Positions 1 to 8,424 of a DNA stretch of 64,000 nucleotides are shown here, in pieces. Under the pieces are notes generated by a model. The model saw only the letters and a list, made by a program, of their open reading frames with translations, was not told the origin of the DNA and ran no database searches. The DNA lies in NCBI RefSeq assembly GCF_000967865.1, contig NZ_JXRU01000039.1:434001-498000 (forward strand), in the 5' to 3' direction. A program made the translations under genes and the position numbers. The stretch is from Microbacterium sp. SA39. Lineage in GTDB: Bacteria; Actinomycetota; Actinomycetes; Actinomycetales; Microbacteriaceae. How positions within the stretch are numbered: the first letter of the stretch is position 1; every line of letters begins with the position of its first letter.

Positions 1-2
1 TC

Positions 3-374
3 CTGGAACGTCAGATGCGAGGGACCGGCGCGATGATCGCCATGCGGATGCGGGGAGGCTTCGCCGCGGCATCCGCCGTCACGAGCGCGACGACGCTGTT
101 CACGCACGCGGTCTCGTTGGGTGGTGTCGATTCGCTCATCCAGCATCCGGCCGCGCTCACGCACCGCCCGGTTCCTCCCGAGGCGCGCCCCGCCGCCGAC
201 GTGCTGCGCCTCTCGATCGGCCTGGAGGACGCCGCCGACCTGATCGCCGACCTCGCGCAGGCGTTCGAATGTTCCCGCGCCCCCACCGCCGACCGGCCCC
301 TCTCTGCGCGAACCGGCCCCTTGCGCAGCGCTCAAAGGGGGCCGCTCGCGCAGAAGGGGGCCGCTCGGCGTTAG
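3..374 (+). CDS. PLP-dependent Cys/Met metabolism enzyme (trans-sulfuration family), C-terminal part
   Basis: The window opens inside this gene; the frame is open from base 3 and stops at TAG 372-374, leaving 123 residues. The segment SLGGVDSLIQHPAALTH followed by LSIGLEDAADLIADL is the typical C-terminal domain of the cystathionine gamma-synthase / methionine gamma-lyase family, cytoplasmic PLP enzymes that make or cleave C-S bonds. The PLP lysine lies off the window, so the exact reaction cannot be told. Family members usually end just after this last helix; here about 35 extra residues rich in R, A, G and P follow, encoded by repeat-like DNA. The 3' end overlaps the convergent thioesterase gene by 4 bases. 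Confidence 0.85.
   Translation: MERQMRGTGAMIAMRMRGGFAAASAVTSATTLFTHAVSLGGVDSLIQHPAALTHRPVPPEARPAADVLRLSIGLEDAADLIADLAQAFECSRAPTADRPLSARTGPLRSAQRGPLAQKGAARR
336..367. repeat. 13-bp direct repeat in the gene tail
   Basis: AGGGGGCCGCTCG occurs at 336-348 and again at 355-367 (period 19). A GGCCCCTT at 315-322 can pair with the downstream AAGGGGGCC, so the tail of the trans-sulfuration gene reads through a small repeat/hairpin. Confidence 0.6.
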
Positions 375-841
375 CTGGGAAGGCGGATCGTCCCGGTCGC
401 GAGCCGCTCCGTCGGCATCCGATCGCGGTCGTAGGTGATGTCGGTGTAGCCGTGGGGGGTCGGCACTCCGTCTTCGTCGAGGCTGACGAACACGATCTTC
501 TCGATCGTGAGGAGGCGCTTGCGGGTGATCATGTTGCGCGCCATCGCCCGCATGGTGAGCGAGGTGCGGCCGAAGTACGTCGCCGTCAGACCGATCTCGA
601 CCAGGTCGCCCTGCACCGCCGACGCCTCGAAGTTGATCTCCGAGATGTGCTTGGTGACCGCGCGGTAGTTGCCGAGCTGCACGATCGCGTAGATCGCCGC
701 CTCTTCATCGATCCATTTCAGGAGGCTCCCGCCGAACAGCGATCCGTTCGCGTTGAGGTCTTCCGGTCGTACCCACTTTCGCGTCCGGAAGTTGATCCCG
801 TCTTCCGACCAGTGCCATGCGGGTGCCGTCTGCTTCGCCAT
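371..841 (-). CDS. Hotdog-fold acyl-CoA thioesterase
   Basis: The product has 156 residues, the usual size of a single-domain YciA/ACOT-type thioesterase, which hydrolyses acyl-CoA to free acid and CoA in the cytoplasm. The hotdog helix is recognisable as NGSLFGGSLLKWIDEEAA, in which the Asp/Glu residues are the expected catalytic acids, followed by the strand pattern VEIGLTATYFGRTSLTM. The acyl-chain preference cannot be read from sequence. Upstream on the minus strand TACGCT lies 7 bases before the ATG, which suggests a leaderless transcript. It converges on and slightly overlaps the preceding gene. Confidence 0.85.
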   Translation of the reverse strand: MAKQTAPAWHWSEDGINFRTRKWVRPEDLNANGSLFGGSLLKWIDEEAAIYAIVQLGNYRAVTKHISEINFEASAVQGDLVEIGLTATYFGRTSLTMRAMARNMITRKRLLTIEKIVFVSLDEDGVPTPHGYTDITYDRDRMPTERLATGTIRLPS

Positions 842-926
842 GATGCCGAGCGTAGGAGTCTCATGAGTCGGCGGTGTTACGGGCGGTTTTCATACGCCTT
901 CCTTCGGCGGAGGAGGGAGAGCACCC

Positions 927-943
927 CTCTGCTCAAGGCGGAT
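927..943. promoter_or_regulatory. Candidate operator upstream of the clpP pair
   Basis: This 17-base site matches the perfect palindrome upstream of the XRE regulator (2619-2635) at 12 of 17 positions, with the left half TCTGCTCA identical. It lies 54 bases before the clpP start. The shared site suggests that one regulator binds both; this is inference. Confidence 0.45.
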
Positions 944-997
944 CTGCCCGGGGCGGATCACGGCCTGAGAGCGCGAGAACGGACGGATGCTGGGGGC

Positions 998-1612
998 ATG
1001 AGCGAAGACAACCCCATCCCGCAGTTCGGCCCCGAAGCCCGACGCGCGCTGTTCCACGAGCGCGTGCTCGTGCTCGACGGCGCCCTCGACGACGACAACG
1101 GCACGCTGCTCATGACGCAGCTGCTCGCCCTGTCGGCGGAGGACGCCAACACCGACATCGCCCTGTGGATCCACTCGCCCGGCGGCTCGGTGCCGTCGAT
1201 GCTGGCGATCCGCGACCTCATGCGGCTCGTGCCCAACGACGTGTCCACGCTCGCGCTGGGCCTCGCCTGCAGCGCCGGTCAATTCCTCCTCTCGGCAGGG
1301 ACCAGGGGAAAGCGCCGGGCACTACCGCACGCGCGCATCCTCATGCATCAGGGTTCCGCGGGCATCGGCGGCTCGGCTGTCGAGATCGAGACGCAGGCCG
1401 ACGACCTGCGCCACATGCGCGACACCGTGCTCGGCCTCATCGCCGACGACACCGGCCAGCCGATCACGCGGATCTTCGACGACTCGCTGCACGACCGCTG
1501 GTACACCGCCCCGCAGGCTCTGGACTACGGCTTCATCGACGAGATCGTCGGCTCCCTCGCCGACATCATGCCGCGACGACGTGCACGCGTCGGGCTGGGG
1601 ACGAGCGCATGA
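998..1612 (+). CDS. clpP: ClpP-like serine protease, catalytically complete
   Basis: I chose the ATG at 998, which follows a G-rich stretch; it gives 204 residues, the normal ClpP length, whereas the longer open frame upstream is spurious. The catalytic triad of the S14 family is visible: Ser92 in GLACSAGQFLL, His117 in RILMHQG and Asp166 in LHDRWYTA. ClpP subunits assemble into barrels that degrade proteins fed by Clp ATPases. No Clp ATPase is encoded nearby. The stop overlaps the next gene's start as ATGA, so the two subunits are probably translationally coupled and may form one mixed barrel. Confidence 0.9.
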   Translation: MSEDNPIPQFGPEARRALFHERVLVLDGALDDDNGTLLMTQLLALSAEDANTDIALWIHSPGGSVPSMLAIRDLMRLVPNDVSTLALGLACSAGQFLLSAGTRGKRRALPHARILMHQGSAGIGGSAVEIETQADDLRHMRDTVLGLIADDTGQPITRIFDDSLHDRWYTAPQALDYGFIDEIVGSLADIMPRRRARVGLGTSA

Positions 1613-2205
1613 GCACCTACTCGATCCCCAACGTGATCGCCCAGCACCCCCGCGGCGAGCGCATCATGGACGTCTACTCCCATCTGCTCGCCGAACGAGT
1701 CATCTACCTCGGCACCGGCATCGATGCGGGCGTCGCCAATGCGCTCATCGCCCAGCTCCTTCACCTCGATGCCGACAGTCCCGAGAGCGGCGTGCAGTTC
1801 TACATCAACAGCGAGGGCGGCGATCCGGGCGCGGCGCTCGCGATCTACGACACCATGCGGCACATCCGTCCGCGCATCGCCACGACCTGCGTCGGCCAGG
1901 CGATCGGCCCGGCGGCGCTGCTCGTCGCGGCGGGAGCAGCGGGCGAGCGGTCCGCCCTCGCCCACGCGCGGATCGTGCTGCACCAGCCCGCCGGCCAGTC
2001 GCGCGGTGCGATTCCTGACCTGATCCTCGCGGCCGACGAGGTCGTGCGCGTGCGGTCCGACATGGAGGCGATCCTCGCCAGGCACAGCGGGCGCACGGTC
2101 GAGGAGCTGCGGACCGACACCGACCGCGACCGCGTGTTCACGGCATCCGCCGCCCTCGATTACGGCCTCATCGACACGGTGCTCGGAGAGCGAGTCGCCG
2201 GCTGA
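1609..2205 (+). CDS. clpP: ClpP-like subunit lacking the catalytic serine
   Basis: This 198-residue ClpP homologue starts at ATG 1609 inside the stop of the first clpP. The nucleophile position is changed: the usual QAASMGA motif reads QAIGPAA, placing Gly100 where serine should be. His125 (IVLHQPA) and Asp174 (DRDRVFTA) are kept. It is therefore expected to be proteolytically inactive or structural, as in ClpR-type subunits, and to act with the active neighbour. Tandem ClpP pairs next to an HTH regulator recall the Streptomyces clpP3-clpP4/popR arrangement; that link is inferred from context. Confidence 0.88.
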   Translation: MSTYSIPNVIAQHPRGERIMDVYSHLLAERVIYLGTGIDAGVANALIAQLLHLDADSPESGVQFYINSEGGDPGAALAIYDTMRHIRPRIATTCVGQAIGPAALLVAAGAAGERSALAHARIVLHQPAGQSRGAIPDLILAADEVVRVRSDMEAILARHSGRTVEELRTDTDRDRVFTASAALDYGLIDTVLGERVAG

Positions 2206-2219
2206 GCGGTTGCCGCAGC

Positions 2220-2579
2220 TCAGGCGGCCAGCGCGAAGGCGGCGCGGCCACCGTTCGAGACCAGGGCGGATGCCGGTGCCATGGCCGTCCGCAACTCATC
2301 GGCCACCGCGCTGGTGAGCTCGATCAGTGAGGTCTCGAGGGCGCCGCTGATCGCCGCGATCATCTCGCTCGACGGCTCCTTGAGACCGCGCTCCACCTCG
2401 GAGAGGTACTGCGGGGAGACGCCGGCCTTCTCGGCGGTCTCGGTGAGCGTCTCCTCGCGCTCATGCCGACGGCGTCGCAGCTGATCGCCGAGCAGCTGAC
2501 GCCACAGGGGCTCGGGGTCGCTCGGCTGCGGACGGCGGGGGAGGCGGGGAGCGCGCGAGAAGGGAGCGATGTCGGTCAT
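2220..2579 (-). CDS. XRE-family regulator with C-terminal ALAA degron (PopR/ClgR-like)
   Basis: The 119-residue protein has a helix-turn-helix at about residues 35-85 (TLTETAEKAGVSPQYLSEVERG) and ends in FALAA. The last four residues equal the end of the actinobacterial ssrA tag, a signal for Clp-dependent degradation. In Streptomyces, PopR and ClgR are HTH regulators of clp genes whose C-terminal alanines make them Clp substrates, and this gene sits tail-to-tail with a clpP pair. I infer a feedback regulator of the neighbouring clpP genes. TATCGT lies 5 bases before the ATG, so the leader is very short. Confidence 0.85.
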   Translation of the reverse strand: MTDIAPFSRAPRLPRRPQPSDPEPLWRQLLGDQLRRRRHEREETLTETAEKAGVSPQYLSEVERGLKEPSSEMIAAISGALETSLIELTSAVADELRTAMAPASALVSNGGRAAFALAA

Positions 2580-2618
2580 GCCTCACGATATGCCGCGGCA
2601 TCCGTCCGGTTCGAGCGG

Positions 2619-2635
2619 TTCTGCTCAGAGCAGAA
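2619..2635. promoter_or_regulatory. Perfect 17-bp palindrome, likely operator of the XRE regulator
   Basis: TTCTGCTC-A-GAGCAGAA is a perfect inverted repeat 40 bases upstream of the XRE gene's start, where an autoregulatory operator would be expected. A degenerate copy lies upstream of the clpP pair at 927-943. Confidence 0.6.
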
Positions 2636-2858
2636 ATGCCCGCTCGGCACGGGCCACGACGTACGGGCGTTCGCGTTCACAGTTCGCGGGGAAACCGTGA
2701 AAGCGATCCTGGTAATTTTCTGACCGCCGATCCGTCAGCTGCAGGGAACGAGTCGGCGCAACCCTGTTGGGGATCACGGGGTAGGGCGCGCAGGCCGACC
2801 ACGCCGGGTCGGCCTCGCTCCCTTCGCCGCCCCGACCACGAACGGAGAACGGAACAAC

Positions 2859-3272
2859 ATGATCAACGGATTCAAGGAATTCATCCTTCGCGGCAACGTC
2901 ATCGAACTGGCGGTCGCCGTCGTGATCGGAGCCGCGTTCACCTCCATCGTGACCGTCCTCGTGGAGGCTCTCATCAATCCGCTGATCGGCCTCTTCTTCA
3001 ACGCCGGAAGCCTGGACGAGGCCCTGCAGGTCAAGGTGGAGACCCTCGGCGGCGGGGTGTCGGTGTTCTCCTTCGGCCTGATCATCGGTGCCGTGATCAA
3101 CTTCCTCGCGGTCGCGCTGGTCGTCTACTTCGTCTTCGTGATGCCGATGAACAAGGCGAAGGAGCGTGCAGACCGGTTGCGCCCCGCGGTCGTCGAGCCC
3201 GCGCCGCTGCCGAGCGAGGCTGAGCTGCTCGTCGAGATCCGCGATCTGCTGCAGTCCCGCAGATCCGTCTGA
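2859..3272 (+). CDS. mscL: Large-conductance mechanosensitive channel MscL
   Basis: The 137-residue product begins MINGFKEFILRGNVIELAVAV, the conserved MscL N-terminus and first membrane helix, followed by a periplasm-facing loop of about 35 residues and a second helix (GLIIGAVINFLAVALVVYF). The C-terminal charged tail forms the cytoplasmic bundle. MscL opens under membrane tension to release solutes on hypo-osmotic shock. The length fits the actinobacterial family. The start is supported by GGAG about 8 bases upstream. It appears to be a single-gene unit. Confidence 0.96.
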   Translation: MINGFKEFILRGNVIELAVAVVIGAAFTSIVTVLVEALINPLIGLFFNAGSLDEALQVKVETLGGGVSVFSFGLIIGAVINFLAVALVVYFVFVMPMNKAKERADRLRPAVVEPAPLPSEAELLVEIRDLLQSRRSV

Positions 3273-3282
3273 CAACCCTCGC

Positions 3283-3308
3283 GTGCGCGCTGGACCGCCG
3301 GCGCGCAC
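3283..3308 (+). terminator. Hairpin after mscL, possible terminator
   Basis: Perfect 8-bp arms GTGCGCGC (3283-3290) and GCGCGCAC (3301-3308) follow the mscL stop by 10 bases. No T-run follows, so termination is uncertain. Confidence 0.4.
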
Positions 3309-3347
3309 CGACTGCTCCCACAGTCGATCACCGTTGAGAGGCCCCGC

Positions 3348-6300
3348 ATGTCGCTGTCATCTGTCCCCCGCATCCGCGCGAAGAAGGGACGGACATCGCT
3401 GGTGGGCCCGCTCGCCATCGCGACAGCCGTCGTCCTGCTCGCCGCCGGACTGACCGCGACCGGACCAGCGGCACCCGCGGCGGCCGCCGCGGCCCTGGAA
3501 TGCTTCGACACGGTGTACTTCAGCACCCATTCGCCGGGAAACGTGGGGAAGATCGATCTGGCGACCGGCACGACCACGACTCCCGTGTTCACCACCCCGG
3601 CGGATGCCGGAACGGCGACCAACCAGCTGGGTATCGGCGCCGGGGGATCGGTCGCCATCGCCGGAACATCCACGAGTGTCCTCGAGTACGAGCCTGAGGC
3701 GAGTGCTGACGGCACCATCACCGTCTCGCCGAAGACCCCGGGCGTCGCTCAGGGAACGATGGGTGCCGTCAACCCACTGAACGGGCTCTACTACTACGGC
3801 GGCTACGCGGGGACGACCGTCAACATCTACGTCTTCGATCCGGCGACGAACACCGCACCCCCGGGCCCCGTCGTCTCGGTGAGCACGGTGAACGCTCCTG
3901 GCCGCAATGGGGACATGGCGTTCGACAAGGCTGGACGGCTCTACATCGTCTCCGGAAGCGCCACCGTGGCAGCGCTCTATGTGGCCGAGGGTGTCATCCC
4001 GACCTCTGGCACTGGTACCACGCTGACATCGACAGAGCTCTCGCGAGGTTCGACCACCGTCGCGACGAACGGCATCGCCTTCGGATCCGATGGCTTTCTC
4101 TATCTCGGCGGTACCACCGTGCTCCAGAAGACGAACCCGATCACGGGCGCGCCCACCGGGACCACCTACACGCTGACCGACGTCTCGTCTGCGGACCTGG
4201 GTTCCTGCGCGAACCCCTCGACGGCGGAGATCGTCACCAGCTTCGACGGACCGCGCGCTCAACCCACGGACCAAGCGCGCGTCGTCGTGGAAGGCGGCTC
4301 GTACGGGCCGAACGGCACGACCCCCGACTTCCCTCCGAGCACGTCGGGCGATGACGGTGCCGGCGTCACGAGCGAACCGGGGCTCATCATCCCCGGTGAG
4401 ACGTACACGATGCGTCAGGACCCCGTCGGCACCACCGACCTCGATGACTACGAGACGACGTGGTCCTGCACGGATGCTGCCGGCACCGTCATCGCCAGCG
4501 GCTCGGGAAATACGGCGACCTTCACCGCGCCTTCCGGCACGGATGGGGCGAACATCGATTGCTCGTTCGTCAATGTGCTCCCTCCACCCGTCGCTGTCGC
4601 GGACACGGGGGTGGCGACATTCGGAGACCCGATCACGCTGGCAGGAGCGACGAACGACCAGCCGGGCACCGGCGAGATCCTCCCGGATCGGACCGTGTTC
4701 ACGAATCCGGCCGCGACCGACGGCGGGAAACGTCTCGAGACCGCGGACGGTGTCTGGACGATCGGCACGGACGGCCGCATCACGTTCACGCCGGCGCCGG
4801 GATTCAGCGGCGACGCCACGGCGGAGTACCGCATCCTCGACGACAACGGCCAGACCTCCACCTCCACCGCGACAGGCACGGTACGGCCGGGCCCGACGGC
4901 GGCCGATGACACCGCCGCGACGACCCAGGGCGCGAGCGTGCAGATCGCCGTCCTCGGCAATGATGCTCCGGGACGGAACGCTGACGGAACGGCTGTGACG
5001 ATCTCGCCGGCATCCGTTCTCTTCGAGGTCACCGGTCAGCCGGCCGGCACCGTCGTCAGCGACGATCGCCGCCGGCTCGAGGTGCCGGGCGAGGGCGCGT
5101 ACACGATCGATCCGACCACCGGTGTCGTGACCTTCGCACCGGATACGACCTTCGACGGGCCGACCGCCTCGACCATCGCCTACGGCGTCACCGACAGCCT
5201 GGGCAACCCGGCGACGGCGAAGATCACGGTGACCGTCTCGGCGGTCGATCCGACCGCGGTCAACGACGCGATCACGACTCCCCACGGCACGCCGGTGACC
5301 GTCGACGTGGTCGGGAACGACCGCCCCGGGCCCGGCGGGGCCATCGTCTCCACCTCGACCGTTCTCACCGACCCTGCGGCCACCGATGGCGGCACGGTGC
5401 TCGTGACCCCTCAGGGCACCTGGCGTGTGACGCCAGGGGGCCGGGTCGAGTTCGCGCCGGCAGACGGCTTCTCCGGCACCGCCACGACCCCCTACCGCAT
5501 CACCGACGAGAACGGACAGCAGAGCTCCGCGAGCGTCTCCGTCACGGTTCGCCCCGGACCGGTCGCCTCGGCGGACTCCGCCGCGACCGCCCAGAACGTC
5601 GATGTGTCGTTCCCGGTGATCGACAACGACGTCCCCGGCACGGCCGCGGACGGCAGCGCGGGGACCTTCGATGCCGACTCGCTCCGATTCGATGTGACTC
5701 CGGTTCTCCCAGCCGGCAGCGCGCTGAGCGCGGACGGACGAGTGCTCACGGTTCCCGGCGAAGGCGTCTACACATTCGCCCCGGCGAGCGCGGAGGTCAC
5801 GTTCGATCCTGAGCCGCAGTTCACCGGGACGGCGACTCCGGTGACCTACACCGTCACCGATGAGTTCGGGAACGACGCGTCGAGCACCATCACGGTGACG
5901 GTAACGGCCGTGACGCCGACCGCGATCGGGGATGCCGCGAAGACTCCGGGTGGCACGCCCGTGATGCTCGACATCCTCGCCAACGACGAACCAGGAGCGG
6001 CATCCGCACCCCTCGTCCCGACCTCGGTGGTGTTCACGTCGCCGGATGCGACCGACGGAGGCAAGACGCTCGTCGTACCCGGCGAAGGCACCTGGACCGT
6101 GCAGAGCGGAGGGACCGCGCGGTTCGCGCCCGTGCCCGGATTCAGCGGCCCAGCGACTCCCGTGACCTACCGCGTCTCCGATGAGAACGGCACGCCCGCG
6201 ACGGCGGAGATCACGGTGACGGTCGGCAGCGGTGCCATCGCCGCACCGGATGCCGAGACCACCCTGCAGAACACCGCCGCGGTCATCGACGTCCTCGCGA

Positions 6301-8423
6301 ACGATTTCCCGAGCGATCTCGGAAATCCGTGCGACCCTGCTGATCCCGGCGGGCCGGCAGGATGCGACACCGGAGTCCTCTTCCCGCCGAGCGTCGCCTT
6401 CCCGATCGACGGTCAGCCCGCCGGTGCGACCGTCGCCGATGACGGCACCAGGCTGACGGTGCCGGGAGAGGGCGTCTACTCCGCCGACCCCGCAGGCCAG
6501 GTCACCTTCACTCCCGAGCCGCAGTTCACGGGGCGGACGAGCGCCGTCGTCTACACCGCCAGGGACTCGCACGACGCGGCGCTCTCATCCACCATCACGA
6601 TCACGGTCACCCCCGTGACGCCCCGCGCACAGGACGACAGTGCGACCACGGCGTACGGCGTGGCCGTCGCGCTCGATCTGCTCGACGACGACAGTGCCGG
6701 AGACACGTCCGCCCCGCTCGTTCCCGCGAGCACGGTCTTTCCGGTGGCTGGCCAGCCCGGCGGCGTCGCTGTGTCCGCCGACGGCCGCACGCTGACGATC
6801 GACCGCCAGGGGACTTTCGTGCTGGGTGCCGACGGGACCGTCGTCTTCACTCCCGCGGCCGGCTTCACAGGAACGACGACGTCGGTGCTCTACCGGATCA
6901 CGGATGCCAACGGCACGACCGCCGACGCCGGCATCCAGGTCACGGTGCGGCCCGGCCCGTCGGCCGCGCCGGACACGGAGACGACTCTGCAGGGCATCCC
7001 GGTGACGGAGCAGCCCTTCGCCAACGATGTCGCGTCGCGGAATGCCGACGACTCGGCGGGTGCCTGGGATCTCGGCACGCTGCGGTTCCCCACGATCGGG
7101 CAGCCGGCCGACGCGCAGGTCCTCGACGGCGGCACCAGGCTCGTGGTGCCGGGAGAGGGCGCATACACGGCTGCGGCAGACGGCTCGGTCGAGTTCACGC
7201 CGCTCCCGCAGTTCAGCGGAACCGCCACCCCGGTGACGTACACGGGCACCGACGAGATCGGCAATGCCGTGACCTCGACCATCACGATCGACGTCGTCCC
7301 GGTCGTCCCGTCCGCGGCGGATGACACGGCTGCGACGCCCTTCGCGACCCCGGTGACGTTCGACGTCGCCGGCAACGATGAGCCGGGCGATCCCGCCGTA
7401 CCGTTGGACCCGGCGTCAGCGGTGTTCGAGGCGTCCGGCATCCCGGCCGGGCTCGCCGCCGAGATCCGCGACGACGGGAAAACGCTCGACGTCGCCGATG
7501 AGGGCGTCTACACGCTGCGCGACGACGGCACCGTGACGTTCACGCCCGCTACGGGATTCCACGGAGACACCACGCCGGTGCGCTACACGATCCTCGACGA
7601 GAACGGCTCGTCGACGGCGGCCGCCCTGAGTGTCACGGTGCGCCCCGGGCCTGCAGCGAATCCCGATGCGGAGCGCACGCCGCAGAACGTGCCGGTCACG
7701 GTCGACATCCTCGGTAACGACCGCCCCGGGCAGCGCGCCGACGGCACGGATGCCGCACTCGTCGCGGCATCCGTCGTGTTCACGACCGCGGGTCAGCCCG
7801 CGGGTGCCACGCTGGGTGATCGCGGGAAGTCGCTCGACGTTCCCGGCGAGGGCGTGTACGAGATCGAAACCGACGGGCAGGTCACCTTCACGCCGGTTCG
7901 GACATTCCGCGGGATCGCGTCTCCTATCGCCTACGCGGTGACCGACTCGCTCGGCAACGCGGCCGCGTCGAGGCTGACCATCACCGTTCCCGGCATCGAT
8001 CCGATTGCCAGGAACGACACGGCGACCACCCGACCCGGCGTTCAGGTGGTCATCGATGTGCTCGGCGATGACTCGCCCGGCACTGACGGCGCGCCGCTCG
8101 ACCGCGCCTCCCTGCGGATCGTCGGCTCCGGCGGCGCGCTGGTCACAGAACTCGTGGTTCCCGGCGAAGGAGTCTGGACCGTCATCGACGGCCGGATCGT
8201 GTTCACCCCGGACGACGGGTTCGTGGGCACCACGACCCCGATCACGTACTCGGTGGCGGATGCGAACGGCACGCGCGTTACCGCGACGGTGACGGTGACG
8301 GTGTCGGCGGATGCGGCGCTTCCGACGACGGGTGGCACCGTCCCGTGGGTGCCGCTCGGTGCGGGGCTGCTACTGCTGCTCGCGGGCGTCGCGATGCTGA
8401 TCCGCAGGCGGTCCGCCGGCTGA
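3348..8423 (+). CDS. Giant LPXTG-anchored surface protein with eleven CshA-type repeats
   Basis: The 1691-residue product starts with a basic stretch and a hydrophobic export signal (about residues 1-50). Residues 50-410 hold a beta-propeller-like N-terminal domain (blocks such as LATGTTTTPVF, GRLYIVSGSA). Residues 413-1655 are eleven tandem domains of about 113 residues marked by D(I/V)LGNDxPG, VPGEGxYT and FTPxPxFxG, the hallmark of CshA-type fibril repeats. LPTTG at residue 1658, a hydrophobic helix and RRR at the end form a sortase anchor. Such proteins are fibrillar adhesins. Repeats alternate in type (DENG/RPG versus DSLGN endings). No sortase gene is seen nearby. Confidence 0.92.
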   Translation: MSLSSVPRIRAKKGRTSLVGPLAIATAVVLLAAGLTATGPAAPAAAAAALECFDTVYFSTHSPGNVGKIDLATGTTTTPVFTTPADAGTATNQLGIGAGGSVAIAGTSTSVLEYEPEASADGTITVSPKTPGVAQGTMGAVNPLNGLYYYGGYAGTTVNIYVFDPATNTAPPGPVVSVSTVNAPGRNGDMAFDKAGRLYIVSGSATVAALYVAEGVIPTSGTGTTLTSTELSRGSTTVATNGIAFGSDGFLYLGGTTVLQKTNPITGAPTGTTYTLTDVSSADLGSCANPSTAEIVTSFDGPRAQPTDQARVVVEGGSYGPNGTTPDFPPSTSGDDGAGVTSEPGLIIPGETYTMRQDPVGTTDLDDYETTWSCTDAAGTVIASGSGNTATFTAPSGTDGANIDCSFVNVLPPPVAVADTGVATFGDPITLAGATNDQPGTGEILPDRTVFTNPAATDGGKRLETADGVWTIGTDGRITFTPAPGFSGDATAEYRILDDNGQTSTSTATGTVRPGPTAADDTAATTQGASVQIAVLGNDAPGRNADGTAVTISPASVLFEVTGQPAGTVVSDDRRRLEVPGEGAYTIDPTTGVVTFAPDTTFDGPTASTIAYGVTDSLGNPATAKITVTVSAVDPTAVNDAITTPHGTPVTVDVVGNDRPGPGGAIVSTSTVLTDPAATDGGTVLVTPQGTWRVTPGGRVEFAPADGFSGTATTPYRITDENGQQSSASVSVTVRPGPVASADSAATAQNVDVSFPVIDNDVPGTAADGSAGTFDADSLRFDVTPVLPAGSALSADGRVLTVPGEGVYTFAPASAEVTFDPEPQFTGTATPVTYTVTDEFGNDASSTITVTVTAVTPTAIGDAAKTPGGTPVMLDILANDEPGAASAPLVPTSVVFTSPDATDGGKTLVVPGEGTWTVQSGGTARFAPVPGFSGPATPVTYRVSDENGTPATAEITVTVGSGAIAAPDAETTLQNTAAVIDVLANDFPSDLGNPCDPADPGGPAGCDTGVLFPPSVAFPIDGQPAGATVADDGTRLTVPGEGVYSADPAGQVTFTPEPQFTGRTSAVVYTARDSHDAALSSTITITVTPVTPRAQDDSATTAYGVAVALDLLDDDSAGDTSAPLVPASTVFPVAGQPGGVAVSADGRTLTIDRQGTFVLGADGTVVFTPAAGFTGTTTSVLYRITDANGTTADAGIQVTVRPGPSAAPDTETTLQGIPVTEQPFANDVASRNADDSAGAWDLGTLRFPTIGQPADAQVLDGGTRLVVPGEGAYTAAADGSVEFTPLPQFSGTATPVTYTGTDEIGNAVTSTITIDVVPVVPSAADDTAATPFATPVTFDVAGNDEPGDPAVPLDPASAVFEASGIPAGLAAEIRDDGKTLDVADEGVYTLRDDGTVTFTPATGFHGDTTPVRYTILDENGSSTAAALSVTVRPGPAANPDAERTPQNVPVTVDILGNDRPGQRADGTDAALVAASVVFTTAGQPAGATLGDRGKSLDVPGEGVYEIETDGQVTFTPVRTFRGIASPIAYAVTDSLGNAAASRLTITVPGIDPIARNDTATTRPGVQVVIDVLGDDSPGTDGAPLDRASLRIVGSGGALVTELVVPGEGVWTVIDGRIVFTPDDGFVGTTTPITYSVADANGTRVTATVTVTVSADAALPTTGGTVPWVPLGAGLLLLLAGVAMLIRRRSAG

Positions 8424-8424
8424 G

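Noticed and set aside
3357..6572. A 1071-residue open frame opposite the surface-protein gene
   Set aside because: It is a shadow of high-GC repeats, with arginine/glycine-rich low-complexity translation and no family features.
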